This document shows positions 8,445 to 17,571 of a stretch of DNA of 64,000 bases, one piece after another; the first letter of the stretch is position 1; each line of letters begins with the position of its first letter. A program made the translations under genes and the position numbers. The notes under the pieces were generated by a model that had not been told where the DNA came from, made no database searches, and saw nothing but the letters and a program-made list of their open reading frames with translations. The DNA lies in assembly GCA_964528825.1 (NCBI GenBank), contig CAZGVB010000006.1:1-64000 (forward strand), given 5' to 3'. The stretch comes from RGIG5612 sp964528825 (GTDB lineage: Bacteria; Bacillota; Clostridia; Lachnospirales; Lachnospiraceae).

Positions 8445-8959
8445 TTTTTTACCTGAAATATTTTTGTCTTCTTAAGTCTGCTTACGATGATACCTGCCAA
8501 CAGGCCGATCAGAGCACCTGAAATGATTCCCGCAAACCATAGTATCAGGAAATACCACGCAAGAGCTTTTGTCTGCAGGACAAATATAGCTACAAGCATC
8601 TGTCCGATATTGTGGCATATTCCGCCCGCTATGCTCACCGCAATGATGCTGAATCTGTCTTTTCTTGACAGCAATATCATCACGATAAGGCTGAGCGCAC
8701 CGCCCGATAGGCTGTATGCCAGGCTCATGATATTGCCAAAGAGGATACCTGATAGAAGTATCCTGACCAAGTTAATAATGATCGCAGACTTTATATCGAT
8801 CAGATACAAAGCAGCGATCACCGCAAGATTGGGCAGACCTAGCTTCATGCCCGGTATGAACGCAGGAAGCTGTATCAACGATTCTACATAACCTAAGATA
8901 AGCGCTGCCGCTGCGAGGATACCGTATAAAACTATCTGTCTGGACCCTATATTCTTCAT
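8441..8959 (-). CDS. Gx transporter family membrane protein
   Basis: A 172-residue protein with about five hydrophobic helices. The motif ALYLIDIKSAIIINLVRILL preceded by PGMKLGLPNL is typical of the small integral proteins annotated as Gx transporter or heptaprenyl diphosphate synthase component I, which resemble ECF substrate-binding S components. It sits between a NusG-domain-II protein and apbE, an arrangement seen in Firmicutes clusters for extracytoplasmic flavin or quinone chemistry. It overlaps apbE by 4 nt. The substrate is not known; quinone precursor or flavin handling is inference. Confidence 0.8.
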   Translation of the reverse strand: MKNIGSRQIVLYGILAAAALILGYVESLIQLPAFIPGMKLGLPNLAVIAALYLIDIKSAIIINLVRILLSGILFGNIMSLAYSLSGGALSLIVMILLSRKDRFSIIAVSIAGGICHNIGQMLVAIFVLQTKALAWYFLILWFAGIISGALIGLLAGIIVSRLKKTKIFQVKK

Positions 8960-8975
8960 AAATTTTTCCGAAAAC

Positions 8976-9380
8976 TCAATATACGATCACATCCGGATCT
9001 TCACTGCCGCCCTCATCCGTACTGTCATCTCCTATTACCTCAACGACGACCTTGTGAGGAAGGCAGATAATAGATTGCCCTTTGGTACTTATCCTGCCCA
9101 TCTTAACACAAAGGCTATCCGCGCAGTCAGCCTCCGTTATCTCGGCATATCCGTCATGTATTACGAGAAGATTTGATCCGCCGTCTGCACCTTCTATCAT
9201 ATATTCCGTATCTGCGCTAAGCGGAATGTCGGCAATCATCTTTCCGTCTACCTTGATGCGGACAGTCTCCCCTTCGCGGCTTAACAGCAATAATATTCCT
9301 GCAAATATCAAGCCGAATATGACTATCCCGCCCACTAAAAGTAAGCTGCGCCTGTGGGTCTTTCTTGCATTCGGAGTCAT
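8976..9380 (-). CDS. membrane-anchored NusG domain II protein
   Basis: A 134-residue protein with one N-terminal membrane helix (about residues 13-33) and an extracytoplasmic NusG-domain-II fold. Cys residues in ADCADSLCVKMG and in IICLPHKVVVEVIG follow the family pattern CxxxxC...CLPH. The C terminus is acidic. Such proteins commonly occur beside Gx transporters and ApbE, as here. Its ATG overlaps the sufU stop (ATGA), coupling it to Fe-S assembly genes. The molecular role of the domain is not established; the Cys pattern suggests redox or metal chemistry. Confidence 0.8.
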   Translation of the reverse strand: MTPNARKTHRRSLLLVGGIVIFGLIFAGILLLLSREGETVRIKVDGKMIADIPLSADTEYMIEGADGGSNLLVIHDGYAEITEADCADSLCVKMGRISTKGQSIICLPHKVVVEVIGDDSTDEGGSEDPDVIVY

Positions 9381-9808
9381 TGCTTTTCAGAATCTATTAT
9401 CTCGCCCAGCGTGCGCCATCCAAGCTGAGCGCATTTTACACGCGCAGGCATATGAGATATGTTTTGCAATGCCGCTGCCTCTTCCAGGGATTCTATCTCC
9501 TCATCCGAAGCTTCTCCCTTGATCATGCGAAGAAATATGTCGCAAAGCTCCTTTGCCTCTTCCTCGCTTTTGCCTATTATAAGATCGAGCATCATATCCG
9601 CTGAGGCCTGTGAGATGGCACAGCCGGAGCCTACATATGATCCGTCTTTTATAATACCGTCTTCAATCTTTAATTTGAGATAAATATCATCTCCGCAGCT
9701 CGGATTAACTCCGCGCAATACCGCTGTAGCATCATCCGTGTCATGCTTGTGAGTAGGATGGAGATTGTGTTCGTTTACGATCTCCCTATACATTTGCTTA
9801 AGATCCAT
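9377..9808 (-). CDS. sufU: SufU, zinc-dependent sulfur acceptor for SufS
   Basis: A 143-residue IscU/SufU-like protein with three conserved Cys in the contexts NPSCGDD, GSGCAISQAS and RVKCAQLGW; the longer interdomain segment between the second and third is typical of SufU rather than IscU. It takes persulfide sulfur from SufS for delivery to SufBCD. I start it at the ATG at 9808, which has GAGGAG 9 nt upstream and overlaps the sufS stop by 11 nt; an ATG at 9829 without a good site would add 7 residues. It overlaps the next gene by 4 nt. Confidence 0.92.
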   Translation of the reverse strand: MDLKQMYREIVNEHNLHPTHKHDTDDATAVLRGVNPSCGDDIYLKLKIEDGIIKDGSYVGSGCAISQASADMMLDLIIGKSEEEAKELCDIFLRMIKGEASDEEIESLEEAAALQNISHMPARVKCAQLGWRTLGEIIDSEKQ

Positions 9809-11012
9809 AGCCGAGCTCTCCTCTGACATTTTTAAGGCTCTTTACAAATCTGTGAACCTCTTCCTCCGTATTGTAAAAATATACGCTGGCACGACATGTC
9901 GAGCCCATCGGAGCCTTGATATATTGCATAAGAGGCTGTGCGCAATGATGTCCCGCCCTGATGCAGATCCCGTCAGCATCCAAGATAGAAGCAACATCGT
10001 GCGGATGGCAGCCCTCTATGTTGAATGTCACTATACCGCAATGGCATGCAGGATCCTCAGATCCGTATATCTCCGTATGAGGCACATTTCGCATCTCATC
10101 CATGAGCAGTCCGGTAAGTCTCTCTTCTTGTCTCTCTATGAGATCAAAGCCTACATCCGTTATATAATCGATCGCAGCCGCAAGGCCTACAGCTCCGGCG
10201 GCATTTACGGTACCTGCCTCGAACTTGTGCGGAAGCTGCGCAAATGTAGCTTCCTCCCTTGTGACGTATTCGATCATCTCACCGCCTACCAAAAACGGCG
10301 GCATGGACTCCAGAAGCTCTCTCTTGCCATACAGCACCCCGATACCCATAGGTGCTAACATCTTGTGTCCCGAAAATGCGAAAAAGTCCGCATCCATCTG
10401 TGTGACATCCACTGCCATATGAGGAACCGACTGTGCGCCGTCAACCACAATGACCGCGCCGTTCTTGTGTGCGATATCGGCTATATGCTTTATGGGCTTT
10501 GGCTGCCCGAGCACATTTGAGACCTGCGCTATAGCAACAATCCTTGTACGAGGATTTATCTTTTTAAGCTCCTCCTCGCTATATGTGCCGTCCTCATCGC
10601 ATTCAAGCCAGACAAGCCTTGCACCCTTCTTTTTTGCGACCATCTGCCATGGCAGCATATTGCTGTGATGCTCGGAGATCGCTATAGCTATCTCGTCTCC
10701 TTCAGTAACATTGCTAAGGGCGTAGCTATATGCGACAAGGTTCAATGCCTCAGATGCATTGCGTGTAAATATGATCTCAGATGCATCCTTTGCACCTATG
10801 AACTTTGCAGTCTTCTCTCTTGCCCGCTCGTAGCTTTCCGTTGCCTTTACAGACCATTCATAAAGTCCGCGCAGGGGATTGGCATTTTCATTTTTGTAGA
10901 AATCATCTACAGCATCCAGCACGTACATAGGCTTTTGACTGGTTGCCGCATTGTCAAAATATATATATCTGCTGTCACCCAATATGGGAAAATCCATTTT
11001 AAAATCAATCAT
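9798..11012 (-). CDS. sufS: cysteine desulfurase SufS
   Basis: A 404-residue class V aminotransferase. The PLP-binding Lys lies in FFAFSGHKMLAPMGIGVLYG and the persulfide Cys in RAGHHCAQPL, the SufS-type short active-site loop (group II desulfurase). N-terminal YFDNAATSQKP is also typical. The enzyme releases sulfur from L-cysteine for Fe-S cluster assembly. The start at 11012 overlaps the sufD stop as ATGATTGA; an ATG at 11039 would overlap further and shows no binding site. It is the fourth gene of the sufCBDSU set. Confidence 0.95.
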   Translation of the reverse strand: MIDFKMDFPILGDSRYIYFDNAATSQKPMYVLDAVDDFYKNENANPLRGLYEWSVKATESYERAREKTAKFIGAKDASEIIFTRNASEALNLVAYSYALSNVTEGDEIAIAISEHHSNMLPWQMVAKKKGARLVWLECDEDGTYSEEELKKINPRTRIVAIAQVSNVLGQPKPIKHIADIAHKNGAVIVVDGAQSVPHMAVDVTQMDADFFAFSGHKMLAPMGIGVLYGKRELLESMPPFLVGGEMIEYVTREEATFAQLPHKFEAGTVNAAGAVGLAAAIDYITDVGFDLIERQEERLTGLLMDEMRNVPHTEIYGSEDPACHCGIVTFNIEGCHPHDVASILDADGICIRAGHHCAQPLMQYIKAPMGSTCRASVYFYNTEEEVHRFVKSLKNVRGELGYGS

Positions 11013-12315
11013 TTGAACCGAATGCCTCTCCGACGGCACATGTGATACGCTTTACTGTCTCTGTATCCGGGATCATATTGGCTATTGAAAGTATCTTGCC
11101 TTTGATCATCAATAGCTCGGCATATTCCTTGCTCATGCCCCTGCTTCCCAGATAGAACAATACATCCTTTGACAGATTGCCTATGGTCGCGCCGTGATGT
11201 CCTTCCACATCATCCTCTTCGGTGAGGACAATAGGCACAGATCTGTTGGTAACAGACGGGCTGAGCACCAATACATCCTCTCTTTCCTCGCCCTTTGAGC
11301 CTTTCGAGCCTTTTCTGAAGTCTATCGTGCCCTTCAGGGTCTTCACGGCCCCATCCTTAAGCGCGCCCGCTGCATAAATATCGCTTAAGGTGTGCCTTCC
11401 TCTCTGAGCAGCCACGTAATTGATATCTAATATATTCTTCTGTGATACGAAATATCCGCACTTTATATTAAATGTGCTGCCTTCGCCGCATTGATCTGCA
11501 TAACATCCAGTATATACTCTGCTGCCGCCAAGCAATATCTGTATGACATCCAGCCTTGAGTTCTTTCTGAGTACGGCTCCCATATCATCAAATGCCACTG
11601 TATCTCGCCCTAGCAGTTCCACATCTACAAGCTTTAAGTATGCTCCCTCCTCAAGGATTACCTTGGTCACATCGGCCATCAATGCACCTTTTGACATGCC
11701 CGAGGCATGCACTATGATCACCACTGCCTGTGAATCTCTTCCGACATGGATAATCCGCTGCGTGATATTTTCAGTATCCTCTTCAAGTGAATACTTGAGT
11801 ATAACAGGCTCATTAAGCTTGCATTTTTCCGGTATCTTATAAATGACCGTCTCGGCTGCCTTATTATCTGCAAATTCCGTAAACTCTCCGCCGAGTGCTG
11901 TTGCAAATGCCTGCTCCTGATATATGGCATTCTTTCCCGCCATCACCGACTCGCGGCGTATGCCATCCGAAAATCCGTCTGCCCATTTGCCCGCATCCAT
12001 GGTGTTCATCGTCTCTTTGACAATCTTATCTATATTTATTTCGGCAAATGACTTGTCTGACATCTTGCATTTGCAGGTATCGGCACATGAAGGCTTTGGT
12101 GTAAACGATTTTCCTGCAGCTGATGCATATTCGCCGGATCTGTTGCCATCTGCAGCCGCATTTTCATGATCTGAAGGCCCTACATTTTCTTTGTCATCAG
12201 CCGTATTTAATATATGATCTGCTGACAGATCAGCCTTTGCATGGTTCACCTGCAGACGATTCCATGTAAGAGATGGAATATGATTAATGATAATGCTGTC
12301 CTTTGTCTCAGTCAT
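11005..12315 (-). CDS. sufD: Fe-S scaffold subunit SufD
   Basis: A 436-residue SufB/SufD-family protein. The C-terminal half has the family beta-helix core with DDVEGHHGATIG and the downstream LFYLGSRGMSKEYAELLMIKG segment typical of SufD. The N-terminal 100 residues are variable, with a Cys-containing stretch (CADTCKC) that is unusual. SufD joins SufB and SufC in the SufBC2D scaffold. The gene overlaps sufB by one base and sufS by 8 nt. The identity is firm, although the N-terminal region is poorly conserved. Confidence 0.92.
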   Translation of the reverse strand: MTETKDSIIINHIPSLTWNRLQVNHAKADLSADHILNTADDKENVGPSDHENAAADGNRSGEYASAAGKSFTPKPSCADTCKCKMSDKSFAEINIDKIVKETMNTMDAGKWADGFSDGIRRESVMAGKNAIYQEQAFATALGGEFTEFADNKAAETVIYKIPEKCKLNEPVILKYSLEEDTENITQRIIHVGRDSQAVVIIVHASGMSKGALMADVTKVILEEGAYLKLVDVELLGRDTVAFDDMGAVLRKNSRLDVIQILLGGSRVYTGCYADQCGEGSTFNIKCGYFVSQKNILDINYVAAQRGRHTLSDIYAAGALKDGAVKTLKGTIDFRKGSKGSKGEEREDVLVLSPSVTNRSVPIVLTEEDDVEGHHGATIGNLSKDVLFYLGSRGMSKEYAELLMIKGKILSIANMIPDTETVKRITCAVGEAFGSND

Positions 12316-13787
12316 CAGCTCATACTCCCTTCCATCTCAAGCTTGATAAGATTGTTCATCTCGGCGGCATATTCAAGCGGCAGCTCCTTGCTGACAGGAT
12401 TGGCGAAGCCCGAGACTATCATGACTCTGGCCTCCTCCTCGGATATTCCTCTGCTCATAAGGTAGAACACGGCCTCCTCTGATATACTGCCTATCCTTGC
12501 CTCGTGACCTATGTCGCAATCATCGGTCCTGACATCGATCGTCGGAATGGTATCTGATCTTGAGATGTCATCAAGCATAAGTGTGGAGCAATCAACAGAT
12601 GATCTTGAGCCATGAGCCGCAGGTCTTACCTCGATCGCACTTCTGAACGTGCCTATACCACCGTCCTTGGACAATGATTTTGAAGTAACTATAGAGGATG
12701 TGTTCCTGCCGAGATGCACCATCCTGCATCCTGTATCGAGATTCTGTCCCTTGCCCGAGAATGTAATGCTTGTATATTCGCAATCCGATCCGTCGCCCTT
12801 TAATATGGTCGTAGGATAAAGATATGATACATGTGACCCAAATGAGCCTGATACCCATTCCATCCTTGCACCCTCGTCGACGATCGCACGTTTGGTATTG
12901 AGATTGTACATATTCTTTGACCAATTCTCGATAGTCGAATAACGCAGACGGGCATTCTTCTTTACGAAAAGCTCGACGCAGCCCGCATGCAGATTGGCCA
13001 CATTCCACTTAGGTGCAGAGCATCCCTCGATAAAATGAAGGTCTGCGCCCTCATCAACTATGATCAATGTATGCTCAAACTGTCCCGCGCCCTTGGCATT
13101 GAGTCTGAAATATGACTGCAGTGGTATTTCTACCTTTACTCCCTTAGGAACATATACGAATGATCCTCCGGACCATACAGCACCATGAAGTGCAGCAAAT
13201 TTGTGATCTGTAGGCGGCACAAGGCTCATGAAATATTCGCGGATCATATCTGCGAACTCACTCTTCATTGCGCTCTCGAGATCAGAATATACTACTCCCA
13301 TCTCGGCCACTTCACTTTGCAGGTTGTGATATACCAGCTCAGAATCGTATTGTGCTCCCACTCCGGCAAGATATTTCTTTTCCGCATCCGGTATGCCAAG
13401 CTTTTCAAATGCTGTCTTTATATCCGATGGTACCTCTTCCCAGGATTTTTTCATATCCGTATTCGGCCTGATATATGTAATGATATTATTCATATCAAGG
13501 CCTTCGATGGGCGGTCCCCATGCCGGTATGGCTGTATTGTTGTATATATCAAGACACCGGAGTCTGAAATCTCTCATCCAGTCCGGATCATTCTTTTCTT
13601 TTGAGATCTGTTCAACTATATCCCTGCCAAGGCCCTCGGGCACCTTATACGCATCATTGCCGAATTCCCTAAAATCATATATGGATCTTTCGTTGCCTGA
13701 AGACTTTGTATATAATGTCTCTTCACCGAGATCCGTATCAATAGCGGGATCATGGTTGATATTGCTGTCCCTTACAGTCTCACTCAT
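12315..13787 (-). CDS. sufB: Fe-S scaffold subunit SufB
   Basis: A 490-residue SufB protein with hallmark segments VWSGGSFVYVPKGVKVEIPL, HFIEGCSAPKWN and the Cys-containing RPAAHGSRSSVDCSTLM. It forms the site of cluster assembly with SufD and the SufC ATPase. I choose the ATG at 13787, which overlaps the sufC stop as ATGAGTGA and has an AAGG site 6 nt upstream; an ATG at 13820 would add 11 residues inside sufC. The overlap style repeats at the sufD/sufS junction. Confidence 0.95.
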   Translation of the reverse strand: MSETVRDSNINHDPAIDTDLGEETLYTKSSGNERSIYDFREFGNDAYKVPEGLGRDIVEQISKEKNDPDWMRDFRLRCLDIYNNTAIPAWGPPIEGLDMNNIITYIRPNTDMKKSWEEVPSDIKTAFEKLGIPDAEKKYLAGVGAQYDSELVYHNLQSEVAEMGVVYSDLESAMKSEFADMIREYFMSLVPPTDHKFAALHGAVWSGGSFVYVPKGVKVEIPLQSYFRLNAKGAGQFEHTLIIVDEGADLHFIEGCSAPKWNVANLHAGCVELFVKKNARLRYSTIENWSKNMYNLNTKRAIVDEGARMEWVSGSFGSHVSYLYPTTILKGDGSDCEYTSITFSGKGQNLDTGCRMVHLGRNTSSIVTSKSLSKDGGIGTFRSAIEVRPAAHGSRSSVDCSTLMLDDISRSDTIPTIDVRTDDCDIGHEARIGSISEEAVFYLMSRGISEEEARVMIVSGFANPVSKELPLEYAAEMNNLIKLEMEGSMS

Positions 13788-14544
13788 CGGAGCCTTCATC
13801 CCCTTCTGTGAATCTTTCAAAGCCCTGTTCGCTGATGATATCTATCAGCTCGGGTCCGCCCGTAAGTACTATGCGTCCTTTAACGATAATATGCGTATAA
13901 TCTACATTTAATGCTTCGAGTATCTTTGCATTATGCGTTATGATAAGCAACGCACCGTCACTGTTTTTCTGATATTCTTCTATTCCTCTGGATACTGTCC
14001 TTACGGCATCCACGTCAAGTCCCGAATCAGTCTCATCGAGTATACAGAACCTGGGATTCAGCATGAGCATCTGAAGGATCTCGGCCTTCTTTTTCTCACC
14101 GCCCGAAAATCCGACATTCAGATCCCTTTCCGCATATGACGGATCGATTCCCAATATCTCCATTGTCTTTTCAAGCTGCTTCTTGAATTGAAATATCTTG
14201 ATCGGCTGACCTGTCTTTTGTCTGATAGCATTTCTTATAAATGCCTCAAGTGAAAGTCCCGGTACCTCAAGCGGATTTTGGAAGGACATGAACATGCCCG
14301 CTCTCGCGCGCTTATCAACGCTCTCGTATGTGATATCCTGTCCGTCGAAAAAGATATGGCCGGAACGCACCTGATACATGGGATTGCCCATAAGGGTATT
14401 GCCGAGCGTGGATTTGCCCGCGCCGTTCGGTCCCATAAGCACATGTGTCTCACCCGGTGCTATCTTGATATTGATATTATGAAGGATATCTCCCTCTTCT
14501 ATACCTACAGACAGATCATCTATCTCCAATAATGTATCTGACAT
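13780..14544 (-). CDS. sufC: Fe-S assembly ATPase SufC
   Basis: A 254-residue ABC-type ATPase without a membrane domain. Walker A GPNGAGKST, signature FSGGEKKKAEI and Walker B FCILDETDSGLDVDA match SufC exactly, including the E-K-K after the signature. It drives conformational change in the SufBC2D scaffold. It is the first gene of the operon and has an AAAGG site 8 nt before the ATG. A likely promoter lies about 80-110 bases upstream. Confidence 0.95.
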   Translation of the reverse strand: MSDTLLEIDDLSVGIEEGDILHNINIKIAPGETHVLMGPNGAGKSTLGNTLMGNPMYQVRSGHIFFDGQDITYESVDKRARAGMFMSFQNPLEVPGLSLEAFIRNAIRQKTGQPIKIFQFKKQLEKTMEILGIDPSYAERDLNVGFSGGEKKKAEILQMLMLNPRFCILDETDSGLDVDAVRTVSRGIEEYQKNSDGALLIITHNAKILEALNVDYTHIIVKGRIVLTGGPELIDIISEQGFERFTEGDEGSDE

Positions 14545-14607
14545 TTATATAAGCCTTTCTTGTCTGACTCCATTGCAAGTCCTGATATATTTCCATGCCG
14601 CATAAAT

Positions 14608-14683
14608 GGCATACTTCCTAGCATTTTAACATTTGGGCCACTTTATGTCTATCTTTTAAAACATATGACGGGCGGCATACTTC
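14608..14683. promoter_or_regulatory. duplicated GGCATACTTC motif around the suf promoter
   Basis: The 10-mer GGCATACTTC occurs at 14608-14617, over the predicted transcription start, and again at 14674-14683, upstream of the -35 box. The first copy also sits in an imperfect inverted repeat (ATGCC / GGCAT). A regulator bound at both sites could control Fe-S assembly; this is inference from position. Confidence 0.45.
14623..14651 (-). promoter_or_regulatory. candidate promoter of the suf operon
   Basis: On the minus strand TAGACA (14651-14646), 17 nt, TAAAAT (14628-14623), leaving a leader of about 70 nt before sufC. The metQ promoter has the same two hexamers and spacing. Confidence 0.6.
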
Positions 14684-14735
14684 TTTAGATTATGCTAAAA
14701 TGCTTTCCATTTTACTGATTTTTTCGTCACCGACT

Positions 14736-14763
14736 TTGACTTTCCGGTATTTCGTGTTATGAT
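14736..14763 (+). promoter_or_regulatory. promoter of tRNA-Gly
   Basis: TTGACT (14736-14741), 16 nt, TATGAT (14758-14763), placing transcription start at or just before the mature tRNA 5' end. Confidence 0.65.
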
Positions 14764-14771
14764 ATGAGCAT

Positions 14772-14842
14772 GCAGGCATAGTTCATTGGTAGAACACCAG
14801 CTTCCCAAGCTGGGGAGGCGGGTTCGATTCCCGTTGCCTGCT
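14772..14842 (+). tRNA. tRNA-Gly (anticodon CCC)
   Basis: A complete 71-nt cloverleaf: acceptor GCAGGCA pairs with TGCCTGC, D stem GTTC/GAAC, anticodon stem CCAGC/GCTGG around loop TTCCCAA, and T stem CGGG/CCCG. The anticodon CCC reads GGG glycine codons. CCA is not encoded. A short T-run follows the gene. Confidence 0.95.
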
Positions 14843-14893
14843 CTTTTTATTTTGAAGATCCGTCCAGCGGCCGCATGGCACAGCCCGCAATCT

Positions 14894-15754
14894 TCAGATG
14901 CCTATTTCTTTTTTATAATCTGCAAAAAGGCTGTCCTGAAGCTGCTTAAGCAGCTGACTGTCCCTTCCTCCTACGCTCTTGCCGTCTACATTGTCCACGC
15001 CTGCACAAAACATTCCCGAACAGCTTACGATGATCTCATCGGCTTCAAGAAGCTCCTCCAATGTGAAAGCTTTTTCCTTTACAGGTATTCCAAGCTCACC
15101 GCATTTTTTTATAAGGTTGGCAAGGCCTATGCCCGGCAATATAAATCTGTCTCTCGGATGTGTGATGAATGTACCGTCCTTTAATATGGATACATTATTA
15201 TGCGCGCATTCTGTCACGATACCTCCCGGTCTTAAAAAGATCGCCTCCTGTGCGCCGGCCTCCTTCGCCGCCTGAGATGCAAGCACATTTGCGAGCAGGT
15301 TCAATGTCTTTATATTACAATATTCGTATCGCCTGTCCTCGTATGTTATTACATTTATATGCTTATACGGCTCCAGCTTGCCGAAATCTGACAATACAAC
15401 CCACAGATTCGGCATATTTTCTTCGGGAAATACATGTGCTCTTATACCGGAGCCTCTCGTGATCTGAAAATAGACCTGTATGGTCTCCTGTGCAGGATCT
15501 GCCAGCTTGACAAGCTTATTTAACAGCTCCTTGAGTTCGTCCTTTGTAAATGAAGGCTCTATATGCACCAATGCCATGCTTGAAAAGAATCTGTCAACAT
15601 GCGCGTCAAGGTCGTGTATTATGCCATTGCCTGCTATCGTGGCATCATAAACACCGTCTCCGAAGAAGCTTGCTCTGTCCGACAAAGGTATGGTCATATT
15701 CTCTATCTCATCGTATTTGCCGTTATAATATGCAAGATTTTTATAATATTTCAT
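14894..15754 (-). CDS. class IV aminotransferase, D-amino-acid transaminase type
   Basis: A 286-residue PLP enzyme of fold type IV. The PLP Lys lies in CNIKTLNLLANV, and the later segments EAIFLRPGGIVTECAHNNV and FILPGIGLANLI match the D-alanine aminotransferase / branched-chain group. The early FGDGVYDA segment fits D-amino-acid transaminases, which supply D-Glu and D-Ala for the cell wall. Branched-chain or aminodeoxychorismate activity cannot be excluded by motif. It stands alone between the tRNA-Gly gene and metI, on the strand opposite the tRNA. Confidence 0.85.
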   Translation of the reverse strand: MKYYKNLAYYNGKYDEIENMTIPLSDRASFFGDGVYDATIAGNGIIHDLDAHVDRFFSSMALVHIEPSFTKDELKELLNKLVKLADPAQETIQVYFQITRGSGIRAHVFPEENMPNLWVVLSDFGKLEPYKHINVITYEDRRYEYCNIKTLNLLANVLASQAAKEAGAQEAIFLRPGGIVTECAHNNVSILKDGTFITHPRDRFILPGIGLANLIKKCGELGIPVKEKAFTLEELLEADEIIVSCSGMFCAGVDNVDGKSVGGRDSQLLKQLQDSLFADYKKEIGI

Positions 15755-15824
15755 ATCGCGTTCTAACTCTTCGCAGACCTTAGCGTAAATAACTGTGTCT
15801 GCTGTTCATATTTTTCAACATATA

Positions 15825-16526
15825 TCAGCGTTTAAGTCTTTTGTCTGATTTTATCGAGATCTTGGTACCTACAGACTGAAATACCTGAACGAGGATGACC
15901 AGCAATACAACAGCCACTATCATTACACCGTATTTATATCTGTAATAGCCGTAATTGATCGCGATCTTTCCGAGACCGCCTCCGCCGACTATACCGCTCA
16001 TCGCCGTATAGCTGAGTATGGTCGTGATGGCAACGGTAAGATTGTTTATAAGCGACGGTATGCTCTCAGGTATCATCACCTTTACAGCTATCTGGAACGG
16101 AGATGCACCCATGCTCTGGGCCGCCTCTATAATATTCGGATTGACCTCTCTGAGGCTTCCTTCAACCAGTCTTGCGATAAAAGGAAATGCGGCTATGACC
16201 AGCGGAACTATAGAAGGTGCCGTACCTACCGATGTGCCCATGATGATCCTTGTAAATGGTATCAATACAACAACAAGTATTACAAATGGCACAGACCTTA
16301 GTATATTGATAACAACATTCAATATATTCATGATCCATGCAGGCAGCGGTCTGATGCCGTTCTTATCGCCCGTTACCAGCAATACTCCGAGCGGCAGTCC
16401 GATGACTGTACCTGCTATCGTCGCGATCACGGTCACATATATCGTCTCCCAGATGGCAAACGGTATCTCTGTGAGCATGATATTCCATGCCTCTATCCAT
16501 GTCTCTGCATTAAATATATTTCCCAT
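15825..16526 (-). CDS. metI: methionine ABC importer permease MetI
   Basis: A 233-residue permease with about five membrane helices and the coupling motif EAAQSMGASPFQIAVKVMIPES that contacts MetN. It matches MetI in length and sequence. The ATG at 16526 follows a GGAGGAGGTG site; the metN stop lies 2 nt upstream of this start. With MetN it forms the membrane part of the D/L-methionine importer. Confidence 0.93.
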   Translation of the reverse strand: MGNIFNAETWIEAWNIMLTEIPFAIWETIYVTVIATIAGTVIGLPLGVLLVTGDKNGIRPLPAWIMNILNVVINILRSVPFVILVVVLIPFTRIIMGTSVGTAPSIVPLVIAAFPFIARLVEGSLREVNPNIIEAAQSMGASPFQIAVKVMIPESIPSLINNLTVAITTILSYTAMSGIVGGGGLGKIAINYGYYRYKYGVMIVAVVLLVILVQVFQSVGTKISIKSDKRLKR

Positions 16527-16528
16527 GA

Positions 16529-17527
16529 TCACACCTCCTCCGCACTGATATCGGGTATCTTTCCAAGATACTCAAGTGTCTTTGCAAGTATCTCGTCTCC
16601 GCCCTCTATCGCCAAAAGCATGTTGCCGTATGCCATATCTCCGACGCTCCTTGTGGATGCACCGAGAATGCTGGCCACTACTCCTATATCAAGAGCCATG
16701 GCAGCTATAAGCGGCTTTTGCGCGACTAAAGCGCCATTATATACAACACGTATAAGATGCTGTCCTTCCTTGCGTCCGACTACTGCCTCTACTCCGTCAG
16801 GGTAAACAAGATGCTTTGCCGCATCAGACCTTGGATGTGCGAATACCTCATTTACAGGTCCCATTTCAACGACCTGTCCGGCGTCTATTATCGCCACATG
16901 ACTGCATATCTCCTCAACGACACTCATCTGATGGGTGATGATGATAACAGTTATGCCCATTTCTTTGTTGATCTTTCTGATAAGCTCCAATATAGAATGG
17001 GTAGTCTTGGGATCCAGTGCACTCGTTGCCTCATCACACAGCAATACCTCAGGATCTGTCGCCAGGGCTCTCGCTATGGCGATCCTTTGCTGCTGACCAC
17101 CCGAGAGCTGCGCCGGATATGCATTTGCCTTATCCGGCAGTCCTACGACCTCCAGCAGATGCGTCGCCCTTTTTATCGCATCCGCCTTGTTGATGCCCGC
17201 AAGCTCCATAGGAAAACATATATTAGCAAGACAGGTGCGCTGCATCAGGAGATTGAAGCTCTGAAATATCATCGATACCTTGCGTCTTTTATTATTTAGT
17301 TCCTTTTGTGAAAGACTTCCCATATCGGTACCGTCAATGATCACGGCACCTTCACTTGGACGCTCAAGCATATTTATGCAGCGGACAAGTGTGCTCTTTC
17401 CCGCGCCGCTCATGCCGATAATGCCGAATATATCGCCGTCATTGACCTTAAGGCTTACATTTTTTAAAGCCTCCACCTCACCGTCAGATGTCTTGAACAC
17501 CTTGCTGATGTTTTGAAGTTCGATCAT
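16529..17527 (-). CDS. metN: methionine ABC importer ATPase MetN
   Basis: A 332-residue ATPase with Walker A GMSGAGKST, signature LSGGQQQRIAIARAL and Walker B VLLCDEATSALD, followed by a C-terminal NIL regulatory domain (about residues 255-330) that binds methionine and gives trans-inhibition. The combination is specific to MetN. A GAAAGG site precedes the ATG. It is separated from metQ by 352 bases that hold a terminator and a dispersed repeat, so metNI may have its own promoter. Confidence 0.94.
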   Translation of the reverse strand: MIELQNISKVFKTSDGEVEALKNVSLKVNDGDIFGIIGMSGAGKSTLVRCINMLERPSEGAVIIDGTDMGSLSQKELNNKRRKVSMIFQSFNLLMQRTCLANICFPMELAGINKADAIKRATHLLEVVGLPDKANAYPAQLSGGQQQRIAIARALATDPEVLLCDEATSALDPKTTHSILELIRKINKEMGITVIIITHQMSVVEEICSHVAIIDAGQVVEMGPVNEVFAHPRSDAAKHLVYPDGVEAVVGRKEGQHLIRVVYNGALVAQKPLIAAMALDIGVVASILGASTRSVGDMAYGNMLLAIEGGDEILAKTLEYLGKIPDISAEEV

Positions 17528-17540
17528 ATTCTATCCTTTC

Positions 17541-17571
17541 ATTGCCGATCAAAAAGACTTAAAACGGCAAT
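17541..17571. promoter_or_regulatory. inverted repeat just upstream of metN
   Basis: ATTGCCG (17541-17547) and CGGCAAT (17565-17571) form a 7-bp inverted repeat with a 17-nt spacing, ending 13 bases before the metN start codon. It could be an operator or an RNA hairpin near the ribosome binding site; I did not recognise a methionine riboswitch. Confidence 0.4.
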
